From Clavulina sp. PMI_390 (lineage: Eukaryota; Basidiomycota; Agaricomycetes; Cantharellales; Hydnaceae): a stretch of 64,000 nucleotides of DNA. Shown piece after piece: positions 20,000-32,722 of the stretch. Location: contig WIDE01000016.1 of NCBI GenBank assembly GCA_015039315.1, positions 286,716 through 350,715 on the forward strand, read 5' to 3'. Below the pieces are notes generated by a model, which made no database searches, was not told where the DNA came from, and saw only the letters and a program-made list of their open reading frames with translations. The first letter of the stretch is position 1. The number at the start of each line of letters is the position of its first letter. The position numbers and the translations under genes are program-made.

Positions 20000-22400
20000 T
20001 GTTATGGGCGGAAGTCCAACTTCAACATGAATACGGGCGTTTCTTCGTCCGTTGTAGATTTAATACGACTTACTTGAGTAAAATGCAATAATTCCATTCA
20101 TAGGGAAAGCTCCATTGTTCATAGTGAATATCATCATCTTGCTACCGTTCGTGAGGTATCCACGTTTGAGGGTAGAATCATCCACCGTTGATTGACGTAT
20201 CCTCTTTCCACCGATACAGGAGCAAAAAGTCGAAAGGCGGGTGTCAGCTCTTTATGCTGCAAAGGACTTGCATCTTTTCACAGCCTTGGAGATGTGGAGA
20301 GCCCTCAAACGAACACCGGTTGAACGCCTTGTTCCTCGTGACTGATCCAATTGATAGAAGAGCACGTGGAGCGGGTGGCTAACATGCTCCTCAGCCTTGC
20401 GCCATGGGGTCAACGTGTTGGCGAGCAAGTGAATGGAGCGCAATTAGTCAATATTGTGTTGGGGAGTGACACGCATGGTTTATTTGGACTGAGACGCACC
20501 CTTCGTCAGCTTAACACAGCCGTCCTCTCATCTCGTCAGACGTTTCTTCACTTGTTAAACGCTATTCACGCCACCAGGCGCTTCGTCGGTCGACAGATGT
20601 GGAGGATACTGACCAACTAACGGGATTTTACCAGGTTGTTCGATGAACTGGCAGCATAGGGCAGAGAACTCACATGGCTGTTGCTCGCGCGCACTTTCTT
20701 TCTGTCATCACCACGAACCCTAAAAACACTCCTATTGGAAAACGTTTCCTCATTGTGGCGGCATCATGGATGCGGCATTGTATGACACGACCATCGAACA
20801 AAGTTAGACTCCCGAAAAGGGTCCTAGGCCGACTCACTGGAAAGCGAGTAAGTTACACCATTAGGCCCCTTTCACGAGTGTTGATAGCGAGTCCGTGTAT
20901 ATCGAAAATTTGGGAAGCATTTCCTGGGTCTCGCTGGTCCAAGCCCTAAGTGCTCGCAGTCAGCCCTCATCGCACAAAGCCCTGAACTATCGCGTCTACT
21001 CACATAATGAACACCAATAGCACAGACGAAGTTAGACCTGAAACGAATCTGCTTTTTCTCTGATCTGCTGAATAATGGGTTGTGCAGGGTTTTCAGTTCA
21101 TGGCTACCCATCAAAAATATCTCATCCTTGCACAATAACGGATATGAACCGCAACTTGGAAATGATTCACGCATGGCGATGGAGCTGAGGGGGTTCACGG
21201 GTATGCAAAAAACAAGCTGTGCACGACTCGAAGCGATCCATCGTGGCGCTGACCAGCTCGAAGCACCCAGACTGCCCCAGCTCTAAAATGCGGACGGTAC
21301 AAGGAATCAGATCATGGTTTGATCAGTTTGATCAGTCGTTGGTACGTTTTTCGACTTGATCAGCTGCCGCTTCAGTGAAGCTGACGCAATTGTGCAGGTT
21401 GGACGTGGATGCCATCAGCAAGTAGGCCGAGCCGAAGAATTCATCCAAGAGGGTGGACGAGTTTTTGGTATTTTCGGTACGTAGGACAAAGACATGTTGG
21501 TTGCCGAAGATGTGGCCGTGGCGGATTGGGGGGAGGGGTTGGAGGTGGCTGATGAGAGTTTTGTAGGTATGGGTCTCGGTCGTGGTCGTCTTGAAGAACT
21601 GCAAGGTCTATTTGGAGGGCTGTAGGCATCGATACACCAAATGTGAGTGTTGTTGAGGGATGTGGCTAGTGTTGTAGTAGAATTTTGCTTACCGGTAACC
21701 CATTTCACGGTGCAACCAAAGTGGCACCTGCCGCTTCATGTCAGACCCTTACCCTGGCCAACTTCTGGCACACGACCTCCGCCTACCTTGATGGGTGTAC
21801 CCATTATAGGGGCTGGAGATGAGGAGACGTCACGACCAGCCCACATAGTTTGAGGCTGGAGCCTCGCGCTCAGAACAAGAGGAGTGCAGGGTCAGCCTTG
21901 ACCGCTCGCGAACAACGCAAACACCTTGATGCTGTTGAAATGCATTGCATTACGCCACACGAATTCTACAACACCTCTACGTGCTATCGTCCAGTATTTG
22001 TTCGAGTGATGAATCAGATTCACTATCCCACAGGCACCCACAGCAAACAACCGGAGCCTTGCTGCTCGCCCTGATAACAGACGGTACAAAAATGAGGTGA
22101 GGGGTTTCTTCAGGCGCTTGGCCGACCGGTCGATGCAGGAGCTCTCGCCTAAATACCTGATCCTGATTTCCGTGTGTAACCCTGTTGCTCATTACTGACG
22201 ACATCGCCCGCTTGCTCCTGGACGTCTTTCGGCCCTGAAGGAAATCTCTCAGCGGCATCTAGGGATACGAACACTTTATCTCAATCTGACATTGCGCCCT
22301 GTCATTCCTCCTGCGCTGCCACGCGGCACGCTCTCGGCAACACAACCATGCATCTTGATATTCATAGAGCCACAGTAGCTCTACTGTCACCCCCCCATAC
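20000..22400. repeat. Segmental duplication, copy 2
   Basis: Diverged counterpart of 16360-18580; offsets between anchors stay near 3.6-3.9 kb, showing indels but colinearity. A minus-strand frame at 21332-21604 (…HIFGNQHVFVLRTEN…) is the best-preserved part of a possible old gene and has a partner frame around 17609-17830. I cannot name the family. Divergence is high enough that the duplication is not recent. Confidence 0.65.
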
Positions 22401-23182
22401 GCGGTTCCCCTTACATGACTTCCGGAGCCGAATTGCGTTCAGCTCTAAACCCCCATAATTTGGCACAAACCCTTTTGACACCGCGGAGTATAGAGTATCG
22501 CTCCAACAAAGAAAAAAAAAACGTTCCCTAAACCGGTGGAATGAGGAGAGTAGCTATGGAGCAATTCTCGCAAGCTTATAGGTGACCAATCATGTGGGCA
22601 CCGTTGAGATATCATGACATCTCGTTATTTGCCTCAATCGCAGGCTCTCCTAATCTGCAGCTATGGCACTTCCCGATCCGCATGCATGCATGTGCCACAT
22701 CCCTACAAAACGGCTCGTATCCTCTCGTTCCGAGCTTACTATAGCGCCTCCACTCCGCAGAAGGCATAGGCCCTAGATCTTCATGTGCTCAAGCCTGCCC
22801 CACGCCAAAATCCACGACGCGGATCCAGTGCTTCTTCTTAGAGATTAGAAAAAAAAATCGTATTTACCTACTTAGTAGGTGACCACGAGAGGAAATGGGA
22901 TTGATGGTAACGACCGTGGTGATGTATCATTGCACAGCACGAGAAGCATCATATAATTATCATCGCATCCTGAGCTGAGGACATACTTCAATAAACTGAT
23001 ATTTCTGATAAATATACGTGGAGTTTCATATCATTTATAGCCTCACAATAACAAAATTCCCAAGAGAAGATCAAAAAGTATAATAGAGGGAGTGTGAGGG
23101 GTTTTTGGTAGAATCACGATGAAGGAGCGATTTAGATGCTACACGTGATACTAAATGACACATGTAAAGAGCAGCTATGCTA
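22401..23182. other. Intergenic, AT-rich
   Basis: This region separates the duplicated block from the 3' end of the minus-strand RTA1 gene. It contains A-runs (near 22510 and 22850) and no frame worth reporting. Confidence 0.4.
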
Positions 23183-24629
23183 TCAGGAGAGCAGGAATCC
23201 AGGATGCAAGAAGTTGATGGTGTACATTGATAGAACGATCATTGCGCCATCGAGGACGTCTGCGCAGAATTACTCCAATCAGTATGCTGGCCTGTAGTTA
23301 AATAACGCAAGAAAGGAACAGGACGTATACTGACTGAAATAGATTTGGGTGTGAATGATTCTGCCCTCCCACCCATTGCTAAGCTCGATTGTTCGGTATA
23401 TGGCCCGAATAAAGAGGCAGACCGTGGAGAAAACTAAACCATAGCTCATCCACCTAGTCTTAGTATCCATTTCGCCCCCATTGACTGTTGTCACATCTCC
23501 GTTCTCGACCAACTCATCCTGGCCCTTCTCATCAGCGGTATTATGGGCGGATTTATCTTTGGCGGAGTGGTCCTTCACGGCCCTACGAGCAGCGTAGTTG
23601 CGGAAGAAGTCGGCAGCGAGAGCTGTGTAGACGAATATCTCCACGAGTTGGATGATAATTCCCACTAGTCATGACCAGTGGTTCCATGAGCAGTAGTCAC
23701 CAAGCAAGGGCCAGAGGGTGCTTACCTAGCATAACGTGTCCACCCTTATTAGGATCTGCCTTTGAGTTTGACTTTGTTACAGCTACGGAGGCCATACCAC
23801 CTCCGATGGCCTGGACAAGAAGAGCGAGAATATCAATTCCAACAAAGATAATCGCATCTATGAATGCAGCGTGAGTTAATGGCGCTCGGAGAAGCATGCA
23901 TGAGCATCCTTACAGCGATTTGGAGCCAAGCGGCTGTACTGCGGGCCGGTATTCTTAATGATAGTTCCAAGAACGATAAAGTTGGCAGCGGCAAGGAAGG
24001 TAGGGGAGATAATAGTTGTACTAAAAACAGCGGTCAGTACGAGTCCATTTGGTAAATGGGTAGCCCAGCTCACCTGATCTGATTACATGGGCAAGAGGAA
24101 AAATCGCACGGGTGGCGTCGGGTTATGAGGGAGCGACGAGAGCAGCGGTTGGCGAGGACAGAATCAACGTTCTGGGAGATGGGCTTACCTGCATCAAGAA
24201 GGGCGTGCCGTTGCACACGTTCTTCGCTGACCAGAGGCGTGCAGACCATCTACGAGATATATAAATGTATATAATATGAAGGAAGTAAGCGCGAAGGCGA
24301 CATACCCAATGATTTCGCCGCATCCCCCGATAACGACAGTCGGGAGAAGATACCACTTTCTTTTCCACAGCGCTTGGATAAGGTGGACAACTGGTAGGTG
24401 GAAATGAGAGGTAAGCGATCGATCGAGGCTGCCATGGCCGGGAGCCAAGTGACTCACGTGTGGATAGGCTGAACAGAGCAACAAATAGCGCACAGACATA
24501 GAGAGTGGGATTATATCCATACGGATTGGTGTGCTTCTTCGGAGTAGCAGATGCCTGACCCTGCACCGGACAGATGGTGGTAGCCGCCGCGCGAATCAGG
24601 AGCTCGACAACTGACGAGGATGCCGACAT
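23183..24629 (-). CDS. RTA1-family membrane protein, copy 3 (subfamily I, inverted)
   Basis: The only copy in the cluster on the minus strand. It starts MSASSSVVELLIRAAA at 24629. Exons then give TNPYGYNPTLYVCALFVALF, ALWKRKWYLLPTVV, ARLWSAKNVCNGTPFLMQ, AAANFIVLGTIIKNTGPQYS, DILALLVQAIGGGMAS, GIIIQLVEIFVYTALAADFF, a Lys/Asp/Glu-rich loop (KDHSAKDKSAHNTADEKG), RTIELSNGWEGRIIHTQ, and a last exon ending LDGAMIVLSMYTINF...GFLLS-stop at 23183. The intron before IIIQLVEI is shared with copies 1 and 5. All segments look intact. The third-loop charge differs sharply from copy 1, which suggests divergence of the cytosolic face. Confidence 0.87.
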
Positions 24630-25367
24630 TGCCTATGGAAGCAGGACATGAATACACGGATGCCAGGCGGCCCACATCACGCAACCAGCCGATGAACGCA
24701 CGCTATCAACTTTGTCTTGGACCTGAGCCGCAAATGTCGGGACGCGCAAATCGTTTAGGTGGGGTGAGCTCAACCAGCGCAACGGGGAGGAACAAGGCGA
24801 GGGTCAGGGATCCGGTGCGCGGCCTTGGCCGCTTTAAATCGGAAAGAAGCAAAAGCTGCCGAGCCGAACAATATAAAAATATTCCAGAGGGGATAGGAAA
24901 TGGTGGAAAAATGGCATTGAAATTCGGAGGTCATCCAGGTTCCTGGCCGTATACCGGCCGGACGCCGGAGTTCGGCTGCTGCGGGCCATTCAGAGACAGC
25001 TGACGTGAGCCGGGATCGGGAAGAATGATTGAACTGGTCGGGAAGACCATCCACATTGAATTCGGCTGGGCTGTCCTATCCTCAGTTGTCCACGCTACTT
25101 CATTTCAATGAGCTATATGTGGGAGTATCAGAAGGGGTGATTCGTTCGATTCGTCAGAATTGGCGCTCTGTACCGTTTGTTGCAACCTGATCCTAGTATA
25201 TCATCAAGCAACCATTAGAATTCCGCTGAGAGTACGCGACATTTTGAGCGGTGGCTCGGTTGAACGCTTTTTAGGCGCCAAGCAACGTCACGTGTTACCC
25301 TGAGCTGCTTCATCTCGTATAGCTTGTTGAACCTTTTTGCGGGTGACTAAATTCATTAACTTAGGAC
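24630..25367. other. Upstream region between divergent RTA1 copies
   Basis: Promoter side of the minus-strand RTA1 gene and 5' side of the decayed copy 4. The overlapping frames 24620-25003 (+) and 24770-25054 (-) have no recognisable domain. Confidence 0.4.
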
Positions 25368-27251
25368 TCAAATGCTTTTCAGTTCAGCCGAGCCCATGGT
25401 GGCTTGCCTCCCAACAAACATGGTTTCTACTCCCCACCGCCATGCAAGACCTTGCATGTCTCTCCTACCCAAGAAGTTCCACACGATTACTCCCGATCGA
25501 CCCCGATATAGGATTGCACCCGCGCGCTCAAACCTGTGCCGCCTTGGATGCATGGGTTCCAATAGTTCAAGCGGCCTCCTGACCCCGATTCTGACGACTA
25601 TGGTGTCGATAACCGATAAAGGCACACGGTTTGCTGAGCTGCGGGCGTACGGCTCGACATCGAGACCCTTCAGAGGGCTAAACTATGGTTGTCCATAGCT
25701 GCCTTCTCGATGTCCTACTGAAACACTGGCTTGAATACTTTCCCCGTATTGACGCTGAGAGACCATGTCACGAGCCCGACCAATTTCACGAATTGTCATT
25801 TCCAATGGATCCTAACGCATCAGCCTCTGCTATCTGAGACCCTGGGCACTAGGAATACTTAATCCATGCTACTGGGTCATGTCGATATTGTCTGAAAGTA
25901 GAATGCGGGAGAGTGATCATCGAGGGACTACCAAAAGCGGGTGCAGTTTTTAGTGGAGGTAGTCTATCACGGCAGCTTTCAATCTTAGGGGGGGACTCAA
26001 CCAGCGCCCACGTCACGATCCAAGCTTCCAGGTCCATTAAGTCTCTTGTCAACCTATCAGATCCCACATCCTTCATATATCTAGCCGCAGTATTTTACGC
26101 ACAGCCTACAGCGCCGTCAATCCATGATAACTCCGGTCATCAACTGGAATCTCTGCGTTCCCTTTTGTTTGGCCTCCTCCTTCACAAAGACTGGTTGGGG
26201 TTCGACCTATAAGGATATGGACCTCACCGTTTTGCTAACTCCACAGCACTCCTCGTTCCCTTGCCCCTATCCATCTCTTCCTTCAGCACCCTTTGATCTT
26301 ATTCCTTATTTTCCCACTTCATTTTCGATGCGTTCAGTCCCCTCATCCGCAGACTTCCCCAATACGTGTACGCTTGGTCGCCAAAACGCTTGGTCGCCAA
26401 AAAGGTACCCAGGATTTCACCCTCCCCGTCAAACTGCACCCCATAAGCTATGTAAATTCTGGCTGCTGACCTGCCCGTCGGAAATATGGCGCTCCTTGGT
26501 TCCCAACTCGATGCCCGAATTCAAGCCATTGGAGGAGGAATGGCCTCAGCTGCGTCACAAAAAGTAAATGGGGACCCTGATAAAGGAGGGCATGTTATGC
26601 TCAGTAAGTACCAATATGATTCTCCTTCTTCATCTCAGTATCTTAATCTATCTCTCTATTCGTGTCGCTTTCCGGCGACCCATTTACCTCACCTCACAAT
26701 CAGTTGGTATCATCATACAGCTCATTGAGATGGTCATCTATATACTTCTTGCTGCCAATTTCTTCCGCAACTATCCTGCGCGCCGCGCGTTGAAGGATCA
26801 CAGAACCAAGGGTTTCTCGAGAGGCATCAATGCCGTGGCACTACGTGCGGAGCATTCGGCCCATATCCCACTGACAACAACCTCAAAGGACACTAGCGTC
26901 CGTTCAAATCTGGATAAGAATGGATCCGAGTTGGGTGTCAATGAGGGATAGATGCCTTGGAGCACCAGGCTGATGAGCTTTGGGCTGGCCATTTCCACCC
27001 TCCTCATCTTCATTCGTGCCATCTACTGGTCCATTGAGCTCAGCGACGGGTGGAACGGAACGATCATTCGCATCCAGGTTTACTTTAGTGAGTTTCCATC
27101 TACCCTTCTCACCAGTACTATCTGACATTCTGCCGTTTCCACGGACGTATTCGATGGCGCGATGATCGTCCTTGCCATGTACACCATAAACTTCATTCAC
27201 CCAGGCATTTTACTTGAAGGCTCAGACGATCTCACTAGCAGCATCAATTGA
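25368..27251 (+). pseudogene. Decayed RTA1-family copy 4
   Basis: The 3' part is clear: QAIGGGMASAASQKVNGDPD (about 26520), GHVML, then after an intron GIIIQLIEMVIYILLAANFF, SFGLAISTLLIFIRAIYWSI, ELSDGWNGTIIRIQVYF, and FDGAMIVLAMYTINFIHPGI. An in-frame TAG at about 26949 precedes the sixth segment, unless an unusual intron removes it. The first exons are missing. Only a degraded match to the exon encoding KWYLLPTV is visible at about 25370-25440, and about 1 kb of unrelated sequence separates it from the rest. RTIE is changed to WSIE, and the end runs on past the usual stop. I read it as a pseudogene; a shortened expressed protein is less likely. Confidence 0.7.
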
Positions 27252-27923
27252 TATTCAGATAGCTACATCGGCCTTTTACTATAGTTGTGGACTTGCTATC
27301 TTGCGATGACGTTAGACCCTGAGCCGCTTTTCCTTTTGCTGCCTAACTGATGTCTCGCTTTCACGTATGTACCTCGGACCCACATCTACCTCTAACCCTT
27401 ATACACTCGTTTGATAGGTTCTCGAAGTCTGAGTATTTCCTCTCCAGCCTTGACCAGCGTGTAGTGAGCAACTTGCCTTGGCGGCTTCATTGCACAGCCA
27501 CTCGGGCGGGCGTTGACATTCTGCTTGTGGAGATGAGGACAAGAACCCTAGCACCCTCACTAGCATCGCCGCCCGAGACTTCTGCGGTGCCGAAAATATC
27601 AATAGACGCTATCGTGCACCCTTCAATGTTTCCTCATCATTCGTCTTCTTCAACAGTAGCACAACGCGTGCTCATCGTCTTATAAACTTCTTCGCTCATT
27701 TCCCTCTCTCTCGCCACCACCTCCTCTGCACCCCAGCGGTTGTGTGTCTTGTCCGAGAACCCTTCCTTTCTCCTTGTGAGCGCGCTCAAGCCTCAAGTTG
27801 TTACGACCGGAAACGATCTCGAAACCGTCCAGCTTGCCTGTTGAAGTTCATGTACGACGATTCTGTTACAAATCTCCCTTGACCCTACCCCAAGTAAGGG
27901 GGAACTGATATTTCCCCCAGTCG
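27252..27923. other. Intergenic, promoter of RTA1 copy 5
   Basis: No supported gene. CT-rich stretches near 27690-27770 precede the next start codon. Confidence 0.4.
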
Positions 27924-29409
27924 ATGTCCCCTTCATCCGCACCTTCACTTGTTGAGGTCCTAATCCGCGGCGCAGCGACCGTCGAGAGCGAAGTCCGCTC
28001 GCAGAAGAATCACATTAACCCTTATGGCTATACGCCCACGCTCTACGTGTGTGCACTCTTTGTTGCGCTTTTTGGGCTATCCACGTGTGAGTCCCTTCTG
28101 TTTGTCGGTCTCCTTGATACACCACACTTATCGATTGAGTGGACCTTGTTAGTGCTGCATCTTGGCCAGGCAGTATCAACAAAGAAGTGGTATCTCCTCC
28201 CTACTGTCGTTCTCGGAGGATGTGGGGAGATTATCGGCTGGGCTGCCAGGCTGTGGTCAAGCCAGAATGTGTTGAATGGCACACCTTTCCTAATGCAGGC
28301 GAGTTTCATTCGTTAGCAAGTTGTATTGTTATATCGTCCCGGCATTTCCGAGGCTGATATTCGCTGTCAACCGTCTATTTGGCTCTTCCTTCCAAATTAG
28401 ATCAGGCAAGTAACTAGCCGGCTTGTTCCACTAACCGTAATCTGATATTCATTATTATTTCAGTACCACCATCATTGCTCCGACCTTTCTTGCTGCAGCC
28501 AACTTCATCATTCTGGGAACGATCATCAAGCGCGTCGGGCCACAATACAGTCGTCTGGCACCAAATAACTGTGAGTGATGGCAAACGATCTGATGTACCG
28601 TGAACTGGAGGCTAAAACCCTGCGTTCCCCAACAGATGCAATCATATTTGTCTCCATCGATCTTGTGGCGCTCGTTATCCAGGCTATCGGTGGTGGGATG
28701 GCGTCCGCCGCCACCCAAAAGGTCGATGGCAACCCGAACAACGGAGGGCATGTTATGCTCAGTAAGTGCTGTCCTCTTCGATCGGCTGCTGTGCTATAGC
28801 CCAAGTAAATTTTGTACCTAACTTCTTCATAGTTGGAATCATCGTCCAGCTAGTCGAAATCTTCGTCTATGTTGTACTCGCGTCTGGATTTTTCCGAAAC
28901 TACGCTGCTCGTCGAGCAGTGAAAGACCACGCTGCCATTGCTGCCGCTAAAAAGAACAAGAAAGCCGCCAAGACCGCGGGCTCTGACGAGAAGCCTGCCA
29001 GCATCTCCGACGATCCAGCCACCGTCGTCAATACACCATCTGCCAGTGACCCTCATCTTCACAGGCCATCCAACCTTGAGAAGGGCAGGCTTGCGGAAGG
29101 ATCTGGAGAGATGGACGGCAGCACTCGATTGATGAGCTATGGTTTGGCGTTCTCGACGTTGTTCCTCTTCATTCGGGCAGTCTACCGAACGATCGAGCTC
29201 AGTAATGGATGGCATGGGAGGATCATTCACACTCAGGTGTACTTCAGTGAGTTTCTCTTGTCTATGCTCCACCATTTCCTTCGCTTCTTTTCTGACAAAT
29301 CCCCATCAATTCGCTTACTGCGCCTTTGTTCGTAGATGTCCTCGACGGTGCGATGATCGTTTTGTCAATGTACACGATCAATTTCATACACCCTGGCATG
29401 CTTCTGTAG
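27924..29409 (+). CDS. RTA1-family membrane protein, copy 5 (subfamily I)
   Basis: Intact-looking copy starting MSPSSAPSLVEVLIRGAAT. The segments run INPYGYTPTLYVCALFVALF, AVSTKKWYLLPTVVLGG, WAARLWSSQN, TPFLMQ, AAANFIILGTIIKRVGPQYS, IDLVALVIQAIGGG, then after the shared intron GIIVQLVEIFVYVVLAS. A basic Lys/Ala loop follows (AAIAAAKKNKKAAKTAG), then TRLMSYGLAFSTLFLFIRAV and RTIELSNGWHGRIIHTQ, ending INFIHPGML-L-stop. It is closest to copies 1 and 3 and, in its sixth segment, to the decayed copy 4. Role as for the family: probable plasma-membrane protein affecting lipid or drug tolerance; substrate unknown. Confidence 0.88.
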
Positions 29410-30477
29410 AGTATTTCACTTCTACGTCGATAAGGAGAATGATGATCTTTTACATTTATCAGTTGATTGAAGCTATCAAAGACTCATTGATCACCCAGCT
29501 TTTGACAGCTAGCTCGAACTTCCGACTACTCGTTTCGCGTCACATCTGGCCTCCTATTGGCAATGTCGCTAATCTACCGATCAGCCTGAGGATGGCTTGG
29601 CACGTCAAAATGACACTGCCGCCATCTCTAGAATTTCCAAAATGCTCACTGCATATGCTGTAAGCTCGCTTGCTCGAAGCTGCCGCCCACGAAGGGGCAA
29701 CGTTGCGCTTGATACTGGACGGACAATTTCATAACCTTCCACGAAGTTGCTGCTTGGCAGAGCGCTCGTCTCCCGTTAGCGAGTCATTGGAAAGATGATC
29801 GAAGCGAGCGCTTGCATGAACTGAAGGTATTGGTTTTCTTTCGCATTGTCCCGCCGGCGCATTTGGTATTTCTTGGTTTACAGGGGCTATCTGATGTCAT
29901 TTCTAATGGCTGTTAGGTCCCAATATGTTTACCATTCATATTTGTTGGTTCTCCAGGTTGTATTGGTTAACCTGCCCACTGCACTATAACGAAGCGGAGA
30001 AGATCCCTCTCGTGAGTCATTCGAAGTCGACTATATGGACGAGGTCGTGTGGGGAGGACGAGGATTCACCTGGCTCAGGCCGACTTTCGGCTCAACACTG
30101 AACAGGCGAGGGCGATGCATGGAACAGGAACGTCAGCCAGTGGTGCGCATACTCGCCAAAATTGACACGTTTGGCTTCCTGGCGTCTCTGTTTATTATTT
30201 CAAAAAATCCTTTCATCAGAGGTTGAGATGTAAGTTGTCTTGACTCTGTTCACGCAGGGGTGTGAGTCCATAAATGAGCTGTGAACATGCTGCTCAGTTT
30301 CTACATCCCCCTTTCGACCTTCACCTATCTTGTGTGTTCTTCGCAGCACACGAGTACATGGTTGTGCTCTCCAGCCTGCTTCACTAGCCAGCATTTTCTC
30401 TGTGACGCGTACTGCACAGCTCACAACATTAGCAGTTGACCCAACTCCGGTCTGCCCTGAATATTCTTGCTGGCGGC
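29410..30477. other. Intergenic between the two RTA1 subfamilies
   Basis: About 1.1 kb without a supported gene. Frames at 30035-30226 and 30200-30424 are short and overlapping. Confidence 0.4.
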
Positions 30478-31884
30478 ATGCCTTTCGACAACGGTCTAGC
30501 TGCTCTCATTCAGCACTCTGACGATAATATTTATGGCTACGTTCCGACCACTTGGATCTGTATCTTGTTCATCGTCCTATATGCTACCTCCACCCGTTGA
30601 GTTTCTAAATCACCCTATGGCTTGATTTTCTCTACTGAACCTTTCCATTGATAACAATTTGCAGTTGTTCACATTGGCGAGGCCGTCAAGATGAAAACCC
30701 GTTTCATGCTTTGCACGGTAGTGCTGTGTGGAGTCTCTGAGCTCATTGGGTAAGCTTCCCAACATCGTGCCAAATTTAACCTTCTTACCCTCGGTTTTCT
30801 AGCTGGGCGGCGAGGCTGTGGTCTTCTGAGAACATACTGGCTTTGACTCCATTCCTCATGCAGATTAGGTTCGCCTGTTTTCGGTTTGTTCAGACGGGAG
30901 GCCGTACTCATGTTTTCTTGACACCAGCACAACTATCATCGCGCCCACCTTCACCGCCGCAGGAAACTTCGTCATTTTGGGGTCGATTATCAAGCGGGTT
31001 GGACCGCAGTACAGCAGATTGCAGGCCTATTCTTGTACGTTCCGCGGCTCAAATGGTCTTGTCGTGGCAATTTAGCCTTGAGCTCTACAATCCTGACCTT
31101 CGATCACCTGGGTTAATTACATAGTTGGATTCATATTCATTAGCATTGATATTATTGCCCTTGTTGTGCAAGCCATCGGAGGCGGTATTGCGTCCTCCGC
31201 GCCATCCTTGGCTTCCAATGGCGGACCGGTCATCACTCCTCCCCCGATTCTCCCCCAGTCCGTCCGTGGAGGACACATCATGCTCGGCGGAATCGTCATC
31301 CAGCTCGTCGAAATCGTCGTCTCGCTTGCTCTCTCTGCTGAATTCTTCTACAACTATTACACACGCCGAACTATCAGAGATTTGCCCTCAGTCGGCTCAA
31401 CGTCTACGGAGGAGAATGGAGATACACCTACAGAGAAGAAGAGCTGGAAGGTCGATCTCGCAATTGAACACCGCATGTCCTCCAAGCTAATCATAATGAG
31501 CTGGGCACTTGGATTCAGCTCGTTATGCTTATTGATTCGATCAATCTATCGAACAATCGAGGTATTTACCCCTGTCTCTCCTACATGGAATCATACGGCG
31601 CTCATTCTGAGTCACCTGTCTCATCGCCGTCGGTTGATTTGTATCACAGCTGTCGAACGGGTGGAACGGCCAGATTATCCAAACACAAGTCTACTTCAGT
31701 ACGTCGTCGCTGGCTTGCTACTCTTCACAGCGCATCATCTGATATGTTGTGATATCTGCTTGCTCCCTCACTGTTCTATGCGGGGTCAAAAGACGTTCTT
31801 GACGGCACAATGGTCGTCCTGTCCATGTATACACTCAACTTCTTCCACCCAGGCTTTCTTCTCTATGAAGAAGAGACAGCCTAG
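30478..31884 (+). CDS. RTA1-family membrane protein, copy 6 (subfamily II)
   Basis: Start MPFDNGLAALIQHSDDNIYG at 30478. The gene reads YGYVPTTWICILFIVLYATS, MKTRFMLCTVVLCGVSELIG, WAARLWSSENILALTPFLMQ, AAGNFVILGSIIKRVGPQYS, IIALVVQAIGGGIASSAPS, and a Pro-rich insertion (PVITPPPILPQSV). GGHIMLGGIVIQLVEIVVSL follows with no intron at the place where subfamily I has one. After a short loop come KSSWKVDLAIEHRM-like residues, SIYRTIE, then an intron not found in subfamily I, ELSNGWNGQIIQTQVYF, and an end MYTLNFFHPGFLLYEEETA-stop. It forms a tandem pair with copy 7. Confidence 0.88.
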
Positions 31885-32722
31885 GCTGCTCCGTCAACAG
31901 ACTCAAAATCTTGGACTCACCTTCTTGTCTGCTATCAAATCTTTTAGGCCTCGTGCATTTCATTGTACTGTCTGGTCGTGTTTCATATCATCAATGGTGT
32001 GTCTCTCATTTGTGTACATACCCATCACATATTTTATATTATCTCAGAAATTTCGGTGTCTGGATTTGCGGGCACAGCTTCATGGAAGCTTGTTCATGGG
32101 CAAACCCAAAGATTTTGCACTCACTCAGAGAACACTTCTTCCCATCTCGCGCTTTATTGAATTGAGATTCTCAACGAACTCCTTTCGTCCCTGGAAAAGA
32201 CCCTTCCCAATGAGTCATTCGGAGAAACATTTCACTCGAGCGGATGGCCGTTTGGAGCACGGCGAAGAATACATTCAAAGAGTGCGGAGGCTGACTTCGG
32301 TACCGACGCCCGGAGGGGTGTCGGTGATGTAACTGAATTGGAGCCAGTCATCTCTATACATCCTCGTGGCGTTTGGGTTGTTGACGTCTTCATATCGTCG
32401 TTCAGATGGATCTTTGCCGCTAAGGATCGAGCTGCGAGTTTTTCTCGGCTCTCACGATCTCGCAGATGCGGAAACATGAGACGGAAAGCCTATAAATCAT
32501 GTTATTAGCGATGTTACTCGGGTTCCGCCATCCGCCCCTTCATTTTTCCCTCAATTTCGCGCAACTGTCTGCCTCTGTCCTCCACAGGGGCGCAAGCCAG
32601 GCCCACCAACTTGCTCTCTTCGCGACGCGCCTCCCTTTGCTTGCTCTACACGCTTAACATTTCGCCGATAAAGGCCCAGTTCTGTGCACCTCCGATTCAT
32701 CCCGGAATTTCTTGCCATCACG
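31885..32722. other. Intergenic between tandem RTA1 copies 6 and 7
   Basis: No supported gene. The region just before 32723 is CT-rich and acts as the probable promoter of copy 7. Confidence 0.4.

Noticed and set aside
26124..26567. Plus-strand 147-codon frame overlapping RTA1 copy 4
   Set aside because: Out of frame with the recognisable RTA1 remnant and without family features.
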